From assembly GCF_001278705.1 (NCBI RefSeq), contig NZ_CP012600.1:2977917-3041916 (forward strand): a stretch of DNA of 64,000 nucleotides. The letters are read 5' to 3'. The notes under the pieces were generated by a model. The model did not search any database. It had not been told where the DNA came from and was given only the letters and a program-made list of their open reading frames with translations. This DNA comes from Bacillus gobiensis. Lineage in GTDB: Bacteria; Bacillota; Bacilli; Bacillales; Bacillaceae. Shown in pieces: positions 15,091 to 24,191 of the stretch. The position numbers and the translations under genes were made by a program. How positions within the stretch are numbered: the first letter of the stretch is position 1; every line of letters begins with the position of its first letter.

Positions 15091-15540
15091 TTATAGGGTA
15101 GATTTTTCATAATCTGAAATTTTTTCAATTCTTTTGGAATGACGGCCACCGAGAAATTCTGTCGTTAGCCATATTTTAGCGATTTCCCTTGCAAGCCCAG
15201 GGCCAATTACTCGTTCGCCCAAGGCTAGAACATTCGTATCATTATGCTCTCTTGTTGCTTTTGCGCTGAACGTATCATGAGCAAGCGCACAACGAACACC
15301 GTTTACCTTATTCGCAGAAATGCTCATTCCGATCCCGGTTCCGCAAATTAAAATGCCTCTGTCCACTTCACCTGAAGCGACCTTATGCGCCACCGGAAAT
15401 GCATAATCGGGATAATCGACGGAGCCCGAATTGCAATCACAGCCTATGTCCAAGTAATCGATCTTCATTTCTTTCATTAAATTAATGATTTCTTCACGTA
15501 TATGAATGCCTCCGTGGTCAGAAGCAATGGCAACCTTCAT
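15091..15540 (-). CDS. rpiB: Ribose-5-phosphate isomerase B
   Basis: 149-residue RpiB-family sugar isomerase interconverting ribose 5-phosphate and ribulose 5-phosphate. Active-site Cys66 in ICGTGIGMSISANK; ASDHGG at 6-11 holds the catalytic/phosphate residues. Start supported by AAGGAGAG. Upstream ywlE is 67 bases away. Confidence 0.93.
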   Translation of the reverse strand: MKVAIASDHGGIHIREEIINLMKEMKIDYLDIGCDCNSGSVDYPDYAFPVAHKVASGEVDRGILICGTGIGMSISANKVNGVRCALAHDTFSAKATREHNDTNVLALGERVIGPGLAREIAKIWLTTEFLGGRHSKRIEKISDYEKSTL

Positions 15541-15606
15541 GATTATGCTCTCCTTCTCCTCATGCTATTCACTTTCATTTTACCCTTCACGATCGTAATT
15601 TTAAAG

Positions 15607-16050
15607 CTATTCCTCTATCTTGCTAATGAGCTTCATGATGAGGTCCCTCAATTCATCACGAGTGCCTTGGTAGACGGATAAAGGTCCGCCAAATGGATCG
15701 GCAATATCACCTGGTTCATTATTGACATAGCCTTTTAACGAATAGATCTTTTCTTTATATTCGGCAAATTTTTTATAAAGTATTTCCTTGTGTTGCTCTG
15801 TCATCGTCAGAACAAGATCAGCCCATTCCATATTTTCTTCTGTTAGAGGAGATGTTTTATGGTTTAATGCGATGCTTTTTTCAAATAAAGCATCCATCGC
15901 TTGAATAGATGCCCTTCCTCCTTTAACAGCGAAAATCCCGGCAGATCGAACGGACGCATCTATATTTTTTTCCTCAACAACTGACTTAAATAAAGCTTCA
16001 GCCATCGGACTCCTGCAAGTATTGCCGGTACAAACGAACAATATATTCAC
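15607..16050 (-). CDS. ywlE: Protein-arginine phosphatase YwlE (LMW-PTP fold)
   Basis: Low-molecular-weight phosphatase fold. In B. subtilis YwlE removes phosphate from phospho-arginine, opposing the McsB kinase. The P-loop C7-TGNTC-R13 has threonine at 11, the residue that in B. subtilis favours phospho-arginine; the DPFGG loop near the C-terminus holds the general acid Asp. A GTG at 16050 is chosen because AAAGGAG lies 8 bases upstream and it places the nucleophile at Cys7; a GTG at 16059 overlaps the ribosome binding site. mcsB is not in this window. Confidence 0.93.
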   Translation of the reverse strand: MNILFVCTGNTCRSPMAEALFKSVVEEKNIDASVRSAGIFAVKGGRASIQAMDALFEKSIALNHKTSPLTEENMEWADLVLTMTEQHKEILYKKFAEYKEKIYSLKGYVNNEPGDIADPFGGPLSVYQGTRDELRDLIMKLISKIEE

Positions 16051-16140
16051 TCCGATCACTCCTTTAACGATATTATATAGGAAAAAGCATTAAAACGATA
16101 ACAACGTTGCATCAGGTTCTCTCCTGTTTCTTTTTTATAT

Positions 16141-16172
16141 AAGAAAAAGCAGCCAATCCTATGATTCGCTGC
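16141..16172 (-). terminator. Terminator after mntP
   Basis: Minus strand GCAGCGAATC/GATTGGCTGC stem with one mismatch, then a T-rich tail. It starts just past the mntP stop. Confidence 0.75.
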
Positions 16173-16174
16173 GT

Positions 16175-16735
16175 TTAGATAGGCAATAATAATTTTAATC
16201 CAAAACCAAGCAATATGGCTCCTCCAAGGGCTTCACTATATGTACCAAAATGTTCCTGAACCTTTTTACCGATCAACAGCCCAAACCATGTCAGTACCAT
16301 ACTAAATAAGCCAAACATCAAAATCGTTAACAGCGGCTTTGTTCCATAGATCCCCAAGCTGAGACCAACAGAAAAGCTGTCCAAGCTTACACTAATGGCA
16401 AAAAGGAGCAATCCATATCCGGTAGGAGTAACGAAGGGAGCCTCGTCTTTTTTTAGTGAGGCATAGATCATCTGAACACCTAGAATCGCAAGCAACGCTC
16501 CGCCTATATATACAGCCACTTCACCTAGAACTCCTGACAAAAAATACCCGGCAGCCATGCCAAGCAGCGGCATTATAATATGAAACAGGCCGATGACTAC
16601 TCCGATTCGAAAAATTTGCTGGAGCCGCAATTTAACCATTCCCATTCCAAGACCAATTGAGAAGGCGTCCATTCCAAGCGCAAACGCCACTATACATAAT
16701 GTAAGTATTTCCCCCATCAAGAAGTCAATGTTCAT
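16175..16735 (-). CDS. mntP: Manganese efflux pump MntP
   Basis: 186-residue membrane exporter for Mn(II) with six predicted helices in two repeats, each with the [16 protein letters not shown] type acidic motif ([13 protein letters not shown] near residues 15-27 and [14 protein letters not shown] around 110-125). The frame is open to 16783, but GGAGG immediately precedes the ATG at 16735. The short upstream gap to ywlC has no recognisable yybP-type manganese riboswitch. Confidence 0.92.
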   Translation of the reverse strand: MNIDFLMGEILTLCIVAFALGMDAFSIGLGMGMVKLRLQQIFRIGVVIGLFHIIMPLLGMAAGYFLSGVLGEVAVYIGGALLAILGVQMIYASLKKDEAPFVTPTGYGLLLFAISVSLDSFSVGLSLGIYGTKPLLTILMFGLFSMVLTWFGLLIGKKVQEHFGTYSEALGGAILLGFGLKLLLPI

Positions 16736-16815
16736 CCGTAACCTCCTTGGACACACCTGTAACGATAGCTTATGCATGTCCAAGAAGAGATAGAACTTAC
16801 TCCCCGAGGCTAAAC

Positions 16816-17859
16816 CTAAAGCTGGAGCATTTTATTTCCTGCTGCTTTAAGAAGCCGATTCATAATCGCTTTTCCAACCCCTTCATCCGGAAAGCTTTCG
16901 GCTAAAAGGATATCAAGCTCATCATCATCAAAGCTTCGAAGCGTATCATATAAACTATAGGCTACGGTATCCAGCTTGCTCCGGCTGCCGCATGACTTAA
17001 CCGAAGAAGCATTATATACAGATTCCCGCTCCTTTGTTGTTAATATTCCTACTCTCAGACCTTCCTGCCTATACCGGTCAGCAAGCTCTTGTATTTGCTC
17101 CGGTCTTCCATCAACAATTGTTAGCGGAGCTACCGGAGCATAGTGCCTATACTTCATCCCTGGAGAGATCGGCGCCTTTCTTTCATCCGTTAACGCCTCA
17201 TCCATTCGCACCGGACCTGCTACTCTCTCCAGCTCCTCTTTCGTGATTCCACCGGGTCTTAAAATCACAGGTGCTTCGCCGATACAAGAAACAACCGTTG
17301 ATTCAAGCCCCACTCCAGTTGGTCCGCCATCAATAATCCCGGCAATTTTTCCATCCAGATCATTCAATACATGAACAGCCTTTGTCGGACTCGGTTTTCC
17401 TGACAAATTCGCGCTTGGAGCGGCAATCGGCAGACCGCTTTGTTTAATGATTTCCATCGCAACGGGATGACTCGGCATTCGGACTGCTACTGTATCAAGC
17501 CCGGCAGTCACCTTTGTTGATAGCTTCCCCTGCTTGCAAGGGACCACAATTGTCAGCGGACCCGGCCAAAAGCTTTTGATAAGTTCTTCTGCGTATGGTT
17601 GAATATTTTCTGTGAATCGCTCGAGATCCTCTATTTTCGAGATATGGACAATAAGCGGGTTATCACTCGGACGCCCTTTCGCTTCATATATTTTCATGAC
17701 CGCTTCCGTACTCATTGCATTAGCACCGAGGCCGTAAACCGTTTCTGTCGGAAAGGCAACTACCTCATTTTTTTGCAATAGCTGCGCAGCCTGTGAAATC
17801 TGTGAATAATTTGTGGATAAATCCTTTTTTGCATCCACAGTCCATTGCATCGTTTTCAT
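16816..17859 (-). CDS. ywlC: L-threonylcarbamoyladenylate synthase (Sua5/YwlC)
   Basis: Makes threonylcarbamoyl-AMP from threonine, bicarbonate and ATP, the first step of tRNA t6A37 modification. 347 residues: the YrdC domain (about 20-210; [30 protein letters not shown]) and the C-terminal Sua5 domain (about 240-347; [15 protein letters not shown] linker). ATG at 17859 with GAGGAG upstream. Its leader contains part of a DnaA-box cluster; the B. subtilis homologue is among the DnaA-bound loci I recall. Confidence 0.94.
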   Translation of the reverse strand: MKTMQWTVDAKKDLSTNYSQISQAAQLLQKNEVVAFPTETVYGLGANAMSTEAVMKIYEAKGRPSDNPLIVHISKIEDLERFTENIQPYAEELIKSFWPGPLTIVVPCKQGKLSTKVTAGLDTVAVRMPSHPVAMEIIKQSGLPIAAPSANLSGKPSPTKAVHVLNDLDGKIAGIIDGGPTGVGLESTVVSCIGEAPVILRPGGITKEELERVAGPVRMDEALTDERKAPISPGMKYRHYAPVAPLTIVDGRPEQIQELADRYRQEGLRVGILTTKERESVYNASSVKSCGSRSKLDTVAYSLYDTLRSFDDDELDILLAESFPDEGVGKAIMNRLLKAAGNKMLQL

Positions 17860-18047
17860 TTTATCCAAAACTCCTCTAAATCTTTTAAAATACTCCTAGT
17901 TATATAAGCATTTTCCGCAAAAATTACTGTAGAAAGTATAAGTCAAGAATAACAGAAAAACAAGTGTTGTCCACATATTGTGGATAACACTTGTTTGCCA
18001 GTGGATATGTTTGTGAATAAGATGTTGAAAAAAAACCGTTATCCACA
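17801..18047. promoter_or_regulatory. DnaA-box cluster at the ywlC-ywlB junction
   Basis: Three perfect TTATCCACA boxes (17812-17820 minus, 17979-17987 minus, 18039-18047 plus) and four with one mismatch (17801-17809, 17861-17869, 17967-17975, 18012-18020) in under 250 bases, plus two weaker ones (17831-17839, 18000-18008). The cluster runs from the first codons of ywlC to the stop codon of ywlB. DnaA-box clusters outside oriC, including one near ywlC, are known in B. subtilis, where they titrate DnaA or control genes. Confidence 0.85.
17956..17995 (-). terminator. Terminator of ywlB built from two inverted DnaA boxes
   Basis: A 17-base-pair near-perfect hairpin (arms 17959-17975 and 17979-17995, one mismatch, 3-base loop) followed on the minus strand by five T. 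The inner part of each arm is a DnaA box (one perfect, one with one mismatch). Confidence 0.8.
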
Positions 18048-18491
18048 ATCCCTCATTTCTTTCACCATAAGTTCCGCTCCTTTGGATTTCAGCGCTTCTG
18101 CTGCATGCTCTGAATGGTGGATGGCTTGGGGAATGTTTTTTGTTTTTTTGAACCCCATCACATCTAAAAATTCGAACGAGGCCTGTTGGTTGGCAACCAA
18201 GTACAAGGTCCGAATCCTTTCATGGTCGCAAAGTAACTGCATGCTTTGAAAAAGCGAAACAATATGCCCCTGGTTCAGCTTGTCGGAAACAACCAATGAT
18301 CGCAATATACCCCGACTATCCCCTAACTCTTCCAACCCTAAACACGCTGCAATTTTTTTATTGTTTTCTTCGAGAATAATAAATTTGCTGCCTTGAGTTC
18401 CAACCCCTTCATGCCCTACATTCGCCTCTTGTAAAAACTGAATAATTGCCTGCTCGTCCGACTTCTCCGCCACCCTCATTTGATAGTACAC
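18039..18491 (-). CDS. ywlB: GNAT family N-acetyltransferase YwlB
   Basis: 150-residue acetyltransferase of unknown substrate. The GNAT fold is seen as a beta-strand VVSDKLNQGHIVSLF region replacing the usual acetyl-CoA loop, then LYLVANQQASFEFLDVMGF, the typical last strand-helix. The GTG start at 18491 follows AGGGG. The TAA stop is embedded in a perfect DnaA box. Position between spoIIR and ywlC is as in B. subtilis. Confidence 0.82.
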   Translation of the reverse strand: MYYQMRVAEKSDEQAIIQFLQEANVGHEGVGTQGSKFIILEENNKKIAACLGLEELGDSRGILRSLVVSDKLNQGHIVSLFQSMQLLCDHERIRTLYLVANQQASFEFLDVMGFKKTKNIPQAIHHSEHAAEALKSKGAELMVKEMRDCG

Positions 18492-18560
18492 ACTGTCACC
18501 CCTATAGTTTATCTCCTTACTTCAATTTATGAGGGTATGTGCAGGTATATGCCCGTTCAT

Positions 18561-19214
18561 TTAAGAAAAAAGACCTTCAAACCATTCAACTAAAAAGAAT
18601 TTGACCTTAGGTTCTTCTTCATCTTCTGAATTTTCCTCAGTAAGAGAGCTTAATTCTTCTTTCTCTTCAATACTCTCATTAGACTCTTCTTCTTCCGGCT
18701 CCTGGACAGCCTCTCCATTTGAAAAATCGAGAAAGCATAGAGGCGGAAACAGGACACACCACCAGTTCGCTCCCTGCCCTTCTCCGAGAGTAATTAATAC
18801 CGCTTCGTAGTCGCCTGCCGGATAGACGAAGTTCCCGTAAAGCTTTGTCGGAAATGCAACTTTATTGAATTCGACCGAAATCTTTTGACTCATTCCTTCC
18901 TGATCCATCACTTGTTCTGCCACTTCTTCAAGCTCAGGAACCCTTGAGCGGATGACGTTTCTCGCTTCTTCAACAGACGTTAAATCCTGTACCCAGGATG
19001 TAATTTCGCCCTTCACTTCATCTCTGATTTTTCGCTTAAGTTCCTGATCCTCTTCAGCATCGCTGTTCGCCAATATGCGAAGCCTTATCGCTTCATCAGG
19101 AATGACTTTGGTTTCACCGCTGGTCGATTGAGCCGTTTCCTCTTTATATAAACTGGCGATCGCTCCGATTAGCAAACAGTAAATATAGATATATGCTAAA
19201 AATGATTTTTTCAT
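18561..19214 (-). CDS. spoIIR: Stage II sporulation protein R
   Basis: Forespore-produced signal exported into the intermembrane space, where it triggers SpoIIGA to process pro-sigma-E in the mother cell. 217 residues: N-terminal signal/anchor (about 4-22), the conserved IRLRILANSDAEEDQELKRK core at about 44-63, and NWWCVLFPPLCFLDFS at about 150-165. The C-terminal 45 residues are very acidic and end in a hydrophobic VKFFLVEWFEGLF tail. A sigma-F-type promoter lies upstream. Confidence 0.95.
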   Translation of the reverse strand: MKKSFLAYIYIYCLLIGAIASLYKEETAQSTSGETKVIPDEAIRLRILANSDAEEDQELKRKIRDEVKGEITSWVQDLTSVEEARNVIRSRVPELEEVAEQVMDQEGMSQKISVEFNKVAFPTKLYGNFVYPAGDYEAVLITLGEGQGANWWCVLFPPLCFLDFSNGEAVQEPEEEESNESIEEKEELSSLTEENSEDEEEPKVKFFLVEWFEGLFS

Positions 19215-19251
19215 TTTTTACTCACCGTTCCTCTCCCCCGATATCTATGAA

Positions 19252-19281
19252 TAGTATGGACAGAGAAAATCCGGTTTAAAC
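19252..19281 (-). promoter_or_regulatory. Candidate sigma-F promoter of spoIIR
   Basis: Minus strand GTTTA (19277-19281), a 15-base spacer, then GTCCATACTA (19252-19261). The -35 fits GYWTA and the spacing fits sigma-F; the -10 is partial. The same layout occurs before pbpG in this window. Confidence 0.6.
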
Positions 19282-19557
19282 AAATAGAATCTATTATTCT
19301 TATTTTTTCTTAATACTTTCATACGAATCTCATATAAAGAAATGGATGTAAACGTGAGGAAGGTTGAAGTTATGCCTTATTAAGCAAGGCAGGGCTCCAT
19401 GTTTGAAGAGGAATCAGCGCAGCCCATGTTCATGTGTATATGAAACTGACAATCCTGAAATCCGATCGTCACCTCCATACACGCGCTTTTGTTGACTGTA
19501 TTTTATTGGTATAATTAATTTATATAAATGATCGTTAAAATAAAAGGAGACTGTAAA
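19282..19557. other. Intergenic region before a small secreted-peptide gene
   Basis: No gene between spoIIR and the small gene at 19558. The region holds the spoIIR promoter on one side and, at 19507-19515, an extended -10 element TGGTATAAT on the plus strand without a good -35. Nothing else recognisable. Confidence 0.5.
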
Positions 19558-19773
19558 ATGACCCTGATGAAAAACAAGCACGTTGCGGGAATATCCATTA
19601 TTTTTGCAACAATTCTTCTTGTTTCTTCTTTATTAACTTTTTCTGCGAGTGCATTCAATAATAAAGAAATAGAGTTATTAACTACTAAATGTTACGAAAC
19701 TAATGGAGAGGTAGAATTAATACTTCATAACCCTCTTACACATAGCTATTCTTTCAGCTGTAATAAAAATTAA
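19558..19773 (+). CDS. Small predicted secreted peptide, unknown
   Basis: 71-residue product, not recognised. It has a basic N-terminus, one hydrophobic segment (about 11-29) and an ASA cleavage-like site, leaving a mature peptide of about 38 residues with two cysteines (TKCYET and SFSCNKN). AAAAGGAG lies 8 bases before the ATG at 19558, and an extended -10 (TGGTATAAT) stands about 45 bases upstream, so expression is plausible. The frame is open from 19528 but without a better start. AT-rich and on the opposite strand to its neighbours, as expected of a lineage-specific gene. Confidence 0.6.
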   Translation: MTLMKNKHVAGISIIFATILLVSSLLTFSASAFNNKEIELLTTKCYETNGEVELILHNPLTHSYSFSCNKN

Positions 19774-19934
19774 GTCAAATAACAAAATCGCTAATGTTAT
19801 TTAAAGGAAGTCCTAATTCAAGATCCTCGAGGTTGGAAATAGAGTAGAACATCTTCCAAAATCCATCAAGTAGTCTTTCAATATTTGTTTACCTGAGCTA
19901 TCATTACAATTCTCCCAATGATATACGAGACCAA

Positions 19935-19970
19935 ATAAAAGAAGAAGCGCCATCAGCTAGGCACTGCTTC
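19935..19970 (-). terminator. Probable terminator of prfA-prmC
   Basis: Minus strand GAAGC..GCC/GGC..GCTTC imperfect stem overlapping the prmC stop codon, followed by CTTTTATTT. Confidence 0.5.
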
Positions 19971-20831
19971 CTCCTTTGCGATAACCGCATAGACTATTCG
20001 GTCTTTTCCATTGATATCTTGTTTCACCTGGACTTCCGCTTGCGGAAATGCATTCAATAAAAGCGATCGGACGGCCTCGCCCTGAGTGTGCCCGATTTCA
20101 AATACAACGATGCAGCGATCAGCCAAGACATTGGGCAATTCCTCCATGAAGCGTTTATAAAAGCCTAACCCGTCCGAACCATCAGTTAAAGCTCGTACCG
20201 GCTCATGGAGTCGGACCGTTTCAGAAAGGGTATCTAGTTCCTCCAGCGAAATATAGGGAGGGTTGGAGACAATGATATCCGCTTTCTGATTCGCTTGGAC
20301 AAGCGGCTTGAGCAAATCTCCGCAAACGAATTCGACCTTGGCTCCAAGCCGTTTGGCATTTTCAGAGGCTACCTTCAAAGAAGCTTGTGCAATATCGGTG
20401 GCTGTTACGAAAAGTTCGCAGTTTTCCAATGCCATCGTAATCGCAATCGCTCCGCTTCCTGTCCCGACATCAACTGCCCGCAGTCCTTTTTCACCCGGAA
20501 AAACCGTTTCGATTTTCGACAGTGCGAACAAAACGACCTCTTCCGTTTCCGGACGTGGAATTAAGACATCTTCGTTTACGACAAATTCGCGTCCGTAAAA
20601 ATATTCCTTTCCAGTTATATACTGCACTGGAATACCTTCTGCATGTCTTTTAACCATTGAGCTAAACCGATCCAGCTGCAGATTAGAAATTGAGTCATGC
20701 AGGCTTGCCAGCAGCCGGCTCCTGTCCGTGTTTAATTCATGAAGCAGCAGGATTTCTGCTGCATTTTCGTCTCTTCCTGCTTCTTTCAAACAAGAAGAAG
20801 CCCATTTAAGGGCCTCAAATACGGTGTTCAT
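19953..20831 (-). CDS. prmC: Release factor N5-glutamine methyltransferase PrmC
   Basis: Methylates the glutamine of the GGQ motif in peptide-chain release factors. 292 residues: N-terminal helical RF-binding domain, SAM motif DVGTGSGAI at 121-129, catalytic NPPY at 190-193. Its start directly abuts the prfA stop, pairing enzyme and substrate in one operon, as in B. subtilis. Confidence 0.96.
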   Translation of the reverse strand: MNTVFEALKWASSCLKEAGRDENAAEILLLHELNTDRSRLLASLHDSISNLQLDRFSSMVKRHAEGIPVQYITGKEYFYGREFVVNEDVLIPRPETEEVVLFALSKIETVFPGEKGLRAVDVGTGSGAIAITMALENCELFVTATDIAQASLKVASENAKRLGAKVEFVCGDLLKPLVQANQKADIIVSNPPYISLEELDTLSETVRLHEPVRALTDGSDGLGFYKRFMEELPNVLADRCIVVFEIGHTQGEAVRSLLLNAFPQAEVQVKQDINGKDRIVYAVIAKEEAVPS

Positions 20832-21902
20832 TTAGTTTTCAGCCCTTTGAAGCTTGCTTGATTGGTCTTCAACAATCAATGCATCAATAAATTCATCAAG
20901 CTTTCCTTCCATGATTTGGTCCAGCTTTTGAATCGTTAAGCCGATGCGATGATCTGTTACCCGGTTTTGCGGATAATTATAGGTGCGAATACGCTCGGAG
21001 CGGTCACCTGTACCAACCGCTGACTTTCTATTTTGGTCATATTCCGCTTGAGCTTCCTGCTGAAATTTATCATAAATTCTAGCACGAAGAACCTTCATTG
21101 CTTTTTCTTTGTTTTTGATTTGCGATTTTTCGTCCTGACAGGACACTACGACACCTGTTGGAAGGTGAGTCAATCGTACAGCTGACATCGTCGTATTTAC
21201 GCTTTGGCCTCCAGGACCGCTTGATGCAAATGTATCGACACGGATATCCTTCTCATGAATATCGACCTCAACTTCCTCTGCTTCAGGAAGGCAGGCTACA
21301 GTCGCGGTAGATGTATGGATTCTTCCGCCGGATTCTGTTTCCGGAACACGCTGAACTCTGTGGGCTCCATTTTCGTACTTCATCTTTGAGTAAGCACCAT
21401 TTCCGTTGATCATGAAAATAATTTCTTTGTATCCGCCGGTACCTGTGACGCTTGCTTCCATCACTTCAGTTTTCCAGCCTTGAATTTCAGCATAGCGGCT
21501 GTACATACGATACAGGTTTCCAGCAAACAACGCCGCTTCTTCTCCGCCGGCAGCGCCCCTGATTTCCATAATTACGTTTTTGTCATCGTTCGGATCTTTT
21601 GGAATGAGCAAAATTTTTAATCGCTCAGCCAATTGTTCTTCCTCAGCCTGAAGCTCTGACACTTCTTCTTTAACCATCTCACGCATGTCGGCATCCAGCT
21701 TTTCTTCGAGCATCGCCTTTGCATCTTGCAATTCTTCCGTTATCGTTCGATACCTTCTATATACTTCAACAGTTTCTTGAATATCGGATTGTTCTTTTGA
21801 ATATTCTCTAAGCTTATTTGAATCGCTGATGACTTCTGGGTCACTTAACAGCTTATTTAATTCTTCATAGCGATCTTCAATTGATTTTAGCCGATCTAAC
21901 AC
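20832..21902 (-). CDS. prfA: Peptide chain release factor 1
   Basis: RF1 terminates translation at UAA and UAG. 357 residues; stop-codon recognition tripeptide PET at 187-189 (PxT class), GGQ at 231-233 for peptidyl-tRNA hydrolysis. The GTG at 21902 is chosen (GAGGTGAAG upstream; homologues begin LDRLKSIE); the frame is open to 21992 but that extension is cysteine-rich and unlike the family. Confidence 0.96.
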   Translation of the reverse strand: MLDRLKSIEDRYEELNKLLSDPEVISDSNKLREYSKEQSDIQETVEVYRRYRTITEELQDAKAMLEEKLDADMREMVKEEVSELQAEEEQLAERLKILLIPKDPNDDKNVIMEIRGAAGGEEAALFAGNLYRMYSRYAEIQGWKTEVMEASVTGTGGYKEIIFMINGNGAYSKMKYENGAHRVQRVPETESGGRIHTSTATVACLPEAEEVEVDIHEKDIRVDTFASSGPGGQSVNTTMSAVRLTHLPTGVVVSCQDEKSQIKNKEKAMKVLRARIYDKFQQEAQAEYDQNRKSAVGTGDRSERIRTYNYPQNRVTDHRIGLTIQKLDQIMEGKLDEFIDALIVEDQSSKLQRAEN

Positions 21903-22063
21903 AGACTTCACCTCTGTTTTATATACGCATAACATTTTAATTATAGTACAGTGAACGCATGCCGTCAAAAGCAAATACAGTCCAATTTTCACGTTTCACA
22001 GCAAAGCGAATTTGATAAGATTAAACTGAGCGAAAAAAATCTATATAAAAGGAGTTTTTTCTT

Positions 22064-22447
22064 ATGCTGCAAGCTATCCACCACATCGCTGTTATTTGCA
22101 CTGATTATGAAAAGTCAAAATCTTTTTATACGGATATACTCGGATTCGAAATTATCGCCGAGGTCTACAGGGAAGAAAGAGATTCCTATAAGCTCGACCT
22201 TTCGCTAAATGGGGATTATGCAATCGAGCTCTTCTCCTTCCCTTCTCCACCGTCAAGGCCGTCACGTCCGGAAGCAGCCGGTCTTCGCCATCTGGCATTC
22301 AAGGTCGACAACATTCATCAAGCAGTTGAACACTTGAACAAAAAAGGCATTCAAACCGAACCGATTCGGATTGATCCCTATACAGAAAAAGCTTTTACCT
22401 TCTTTAGCGATCCAGACGGGCTTCCCCTTGAGCTTTATGAAGGCTGA
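22064..22447 (+). CDS. ywkD: VOC/glyoxalase-fold metalloprotein (YwkD, GloA2-like)
   Basis: 127-residue vicinal-oxygen-chelate domain protein of the YaeR/GloA2 type. Two beta-alpha-beta-beta-beta modules; metal ligands plausibly His6/His7 (IHHIAV), Glu (YAIELFSFP), His (LRHLAFKV) and Glu at the end (PLELYEG). Substrate unknown. AAAAGGAG precedes the ATG. Divergent from prfA, next to racA, as in B. subtilis. Confidence 0.85.
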   Translation: MLQAIHHIAVICTDYEKSKSFYTDILGFEIIAEVYREERDSYKLDLSLNGDYAIELFSFPSPPSRPSRPEAAGLRHLAFKVDNIHQAVEHLNKKGIQTEPIRIDPYTEKAFTFFSDPDGLPLELYEG

Positions 22448-22526
22448 TCACAAGAATCGACATTTGGCTCGTATCTAATTGAAGCAGCACTTTCTTTGCC
22501 GAATTACTTCTTGTTTTGTCTAACAG

Positions 22527-22556
22527 AAAGGATACTCTCTTTAGCAAGTAGAATAC
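22527..22556 (+). promoter_or_regulatory. Sigma-H promoter of racA
   Basis: AAAGGATAC (-35, 22527-22535), 12-base spacer, GTAGAATAC (-10, 22548-22556). Fits RNAGGAWWW and RNNGAATWW. B. subtilis racA is sigma-H dependent. Lies 26 bases before the racA start. Confidence 0.75.
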
Positions 22557-22581
22557 CTTCTGAAAAAGGGAGGTATGGAAA

Positions 22582-23142
22582 ATGAACACAACTGTCGTCG
22601 CAAGTGAACTCGGGGTTTCTACAAAAACGGTACAGCGGTGGGTTAAACAGCTCGATTTCCCTGCATCTCGGAACGAATATGGCCATTATGAATTTACCAA
22701 TGAAGATGTTGAGGCGCTAAAAAAAATTAAAGACCAATTAAAAAACGGCGCATCCATGCATGAAGTTGCCAGTAAAAGCGAAAACCACAAAAAGGCTTTT
22801 GTTTGGACAGAAAGAACGGGATTTGACCATGGACAGAAGGAATACATCATTGCTTTAGAACAAAAGCTTGAGAACCTCAGCCAAAGAGCCAATGCGGAAA
22901 TGGAGCATATGGGGAAAATCATCTCCAATCTTGAAAAAAAGCTGACCCAAAAAGCCGATGATGTTGTTTCCTATCAGCTCCTGCAGCATCGAAGAGAACT
23001 CGAAGACCTTCAATCAAAGCTTGTTGATATGGAGGAACAGCTGCAAAAATCGAATGAGAAGCTAGCTGCCACTGAAATGGCCGCTTCTATCGAGAATCAA
23101 AAACCAAAAAAACGGCTGAAATCCTTATTCTCGTTTTCATAA
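22582..23142 (+). CDS. racA: Chromosome-anchoring protein RacA
   Basis: DNA-binding protein that gathers the origin region and ties it to the cell pole (through DivIVA) at the onset of sporulation. 186 residues: MerR-type helix-turn-helix at about 4-60 (VVASELGVSTKTVQRWVKQL), a linker, a long coiled coil (about 88-165) and a basic tail (KPKKRLKSLFSFS). GGGAGG lies upstream of the ATG. Convergent with ywkB, sharing a bidirectional terminator. Confidence 0.94.
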   Translation: MNTTVVASELGVSTKTVQRWVKQLDFPASRNEYGHYEFTNEDVEALKKIKDQLKNGASMHEVASKSENHKKAFVWTERTGFDHGQKEYIIALEQKLENLSQRANAEMEHMGKIISNLEKKLTQKADDVVSYQLLQHRRELEDLQSKLVDMEEQLQKSNEKLAATEMAASIENQKPKKRLKSLFSFS

Positions 23143-23160
23143 TGATCGAATATAAATGAG

Positions 23161-23198
23161 AAAAAGAACCCTTATCACACGATAAAGGTTCTTTCTTT
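23161..23198. terminator. Bidirectional terminator between racA and ywkB
   Basis: AAAGAACC/GGTTCTTT outer stem and TTATC/GATAA inner stem, with A-rich flank on one side and T-rich on the other, so it can serve both convergent genes. Confidence 0.8.
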
Positions 23199-23200
23199 CG

Positions 23201-24148
23201 TTATACAAGAAGTGAAATAAGTATGGGCAATGTAATTAATGACAGGATTGCACTAATCACAAAAGCTGATGCTGTTTCGGCTTCTTGGCTTTTAAACTGA
23301 GTAGAAATCATGACTGCAACTGCTGAACCCGGAAAGGCTACGAGCAGAACTGACTTCGTTACTTCATCTGCCGTAAGTCCTATAAGCAAAGCAATACCAA
23401 ATGTAAATATCGGCTGTACAACTGTTTTTAAGAAAGCAATGCTAAATGCCGGAAAGCTAAATTTTATTTTCTTAATTCCCACTGTAACCCCTACCGCAAA
23501 CAACGCGACTCCAGAAGTGGTGGTGCCGATCATATCCAGCATATTTCCGATCAGATCAGGAGCTTTAAATCCCAGAAATACCAGCAATGTGCCAAGAAGA
23601 GGCGCCCACGCAAGCGGAACTGATAAACCATGTAAAATCGCTTTTAGGGTCACCTTTCCAAGCCCTTCGGTACGATCAGCGGCTTTTTCTCCTATCGTGC
23701 CAATTATAATTGATAAAGGATCAAGCAAAGCATTAACAACGATTCCCGTAATGGCAATCGGAATGGCCACCTCACCTGCTCCATATAAGCTTCCTAATAC
23801 AGAAATCCCCATAAACGCAAAAGTTGGCTGGGCTGAGTTTAGCGAGAACATGGACGCTCCAGTCAATTGATATGAAAATACGTAACGAACGACCAATAAT
23901 ACGATAATGTAAAAACCGATGATCCCCAAAACCAGCGTTACCATCAGAGGGATCTCCGCTTTGAATTCGTCCTTTGGTGTCGCAAGCGTACTTGCTAAAA
24001 AGTGTGCAGGAAGTGCATATTTTGTAACAAAAGAACTGATTCCTTTTGAAGATTTCCCATCATATCCGCCATAACGGCCCGCAAACCATCCCAAGAGGAT
24101 AACAAAAAATATAGGTGCTAAAAGGATAAGTATGGAAAAAAAGTTCAT
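23201..24148 (-). CDS. ywkB: AEC-family transporter YwkB, probable malate permease
   Basis: 315-residue membrane protein with about ten helices of the auxin-efflux-carrier family, bacterial members of which transport dicarboxylates. Family features: a central broken helix with [17 protein letters not shown] and the [12 protein letters not shown] segment near the C-terminus. Lies 43 bases after the malic enzyme gene, so import and oxidation of malate are probably coupled in one operon. Substrate is inferred from context. Confidence 0.87.
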   Translation of the reverse strand: MNFFSILILLAPIFFVILLGWFAGRYGGYDGKSSKGISSFVTKYALPAHFLASTLATPKDEFKAEIPLMVTLVLGIIGFYIIVLLVVRYVFSYQLTGASMFSLNSAQPTFAFMGISVLGSLYGAGEVAIPIAITGIVVNALLDPLSIIIGTIGEKAADRTEGLGKVTLKAILHGLSVPLAWAPLLGTLLVFLGFKAPDLIGNMLDMIGTTTSGVALFAVGVTVGIKKIKFSFPAFSIAFLKTVVQPIFTFGIALLIGLTADEVTKSVLLVAFPGSAVAVMISTQFKSQEAETASAFVISAILSLITLPILISLLV

Positions 24149-24191
24149 CGTTATCCCTCCTGTAGACTAACTTAAATTTTCTATATTAATA

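Noticed and set aside
16736..16815. Manganese riboswitch before mntP
   Set aside because: The gap between ywlC and mntP is about 80 bases and shows no yybP-ykoY-like conserved loops.
23310..23870. 186-codon plus-strand frame opposite ywkB
   Set aside because: Antisense shadow of a membrane-protein gene; composition reflects the complementary codons.
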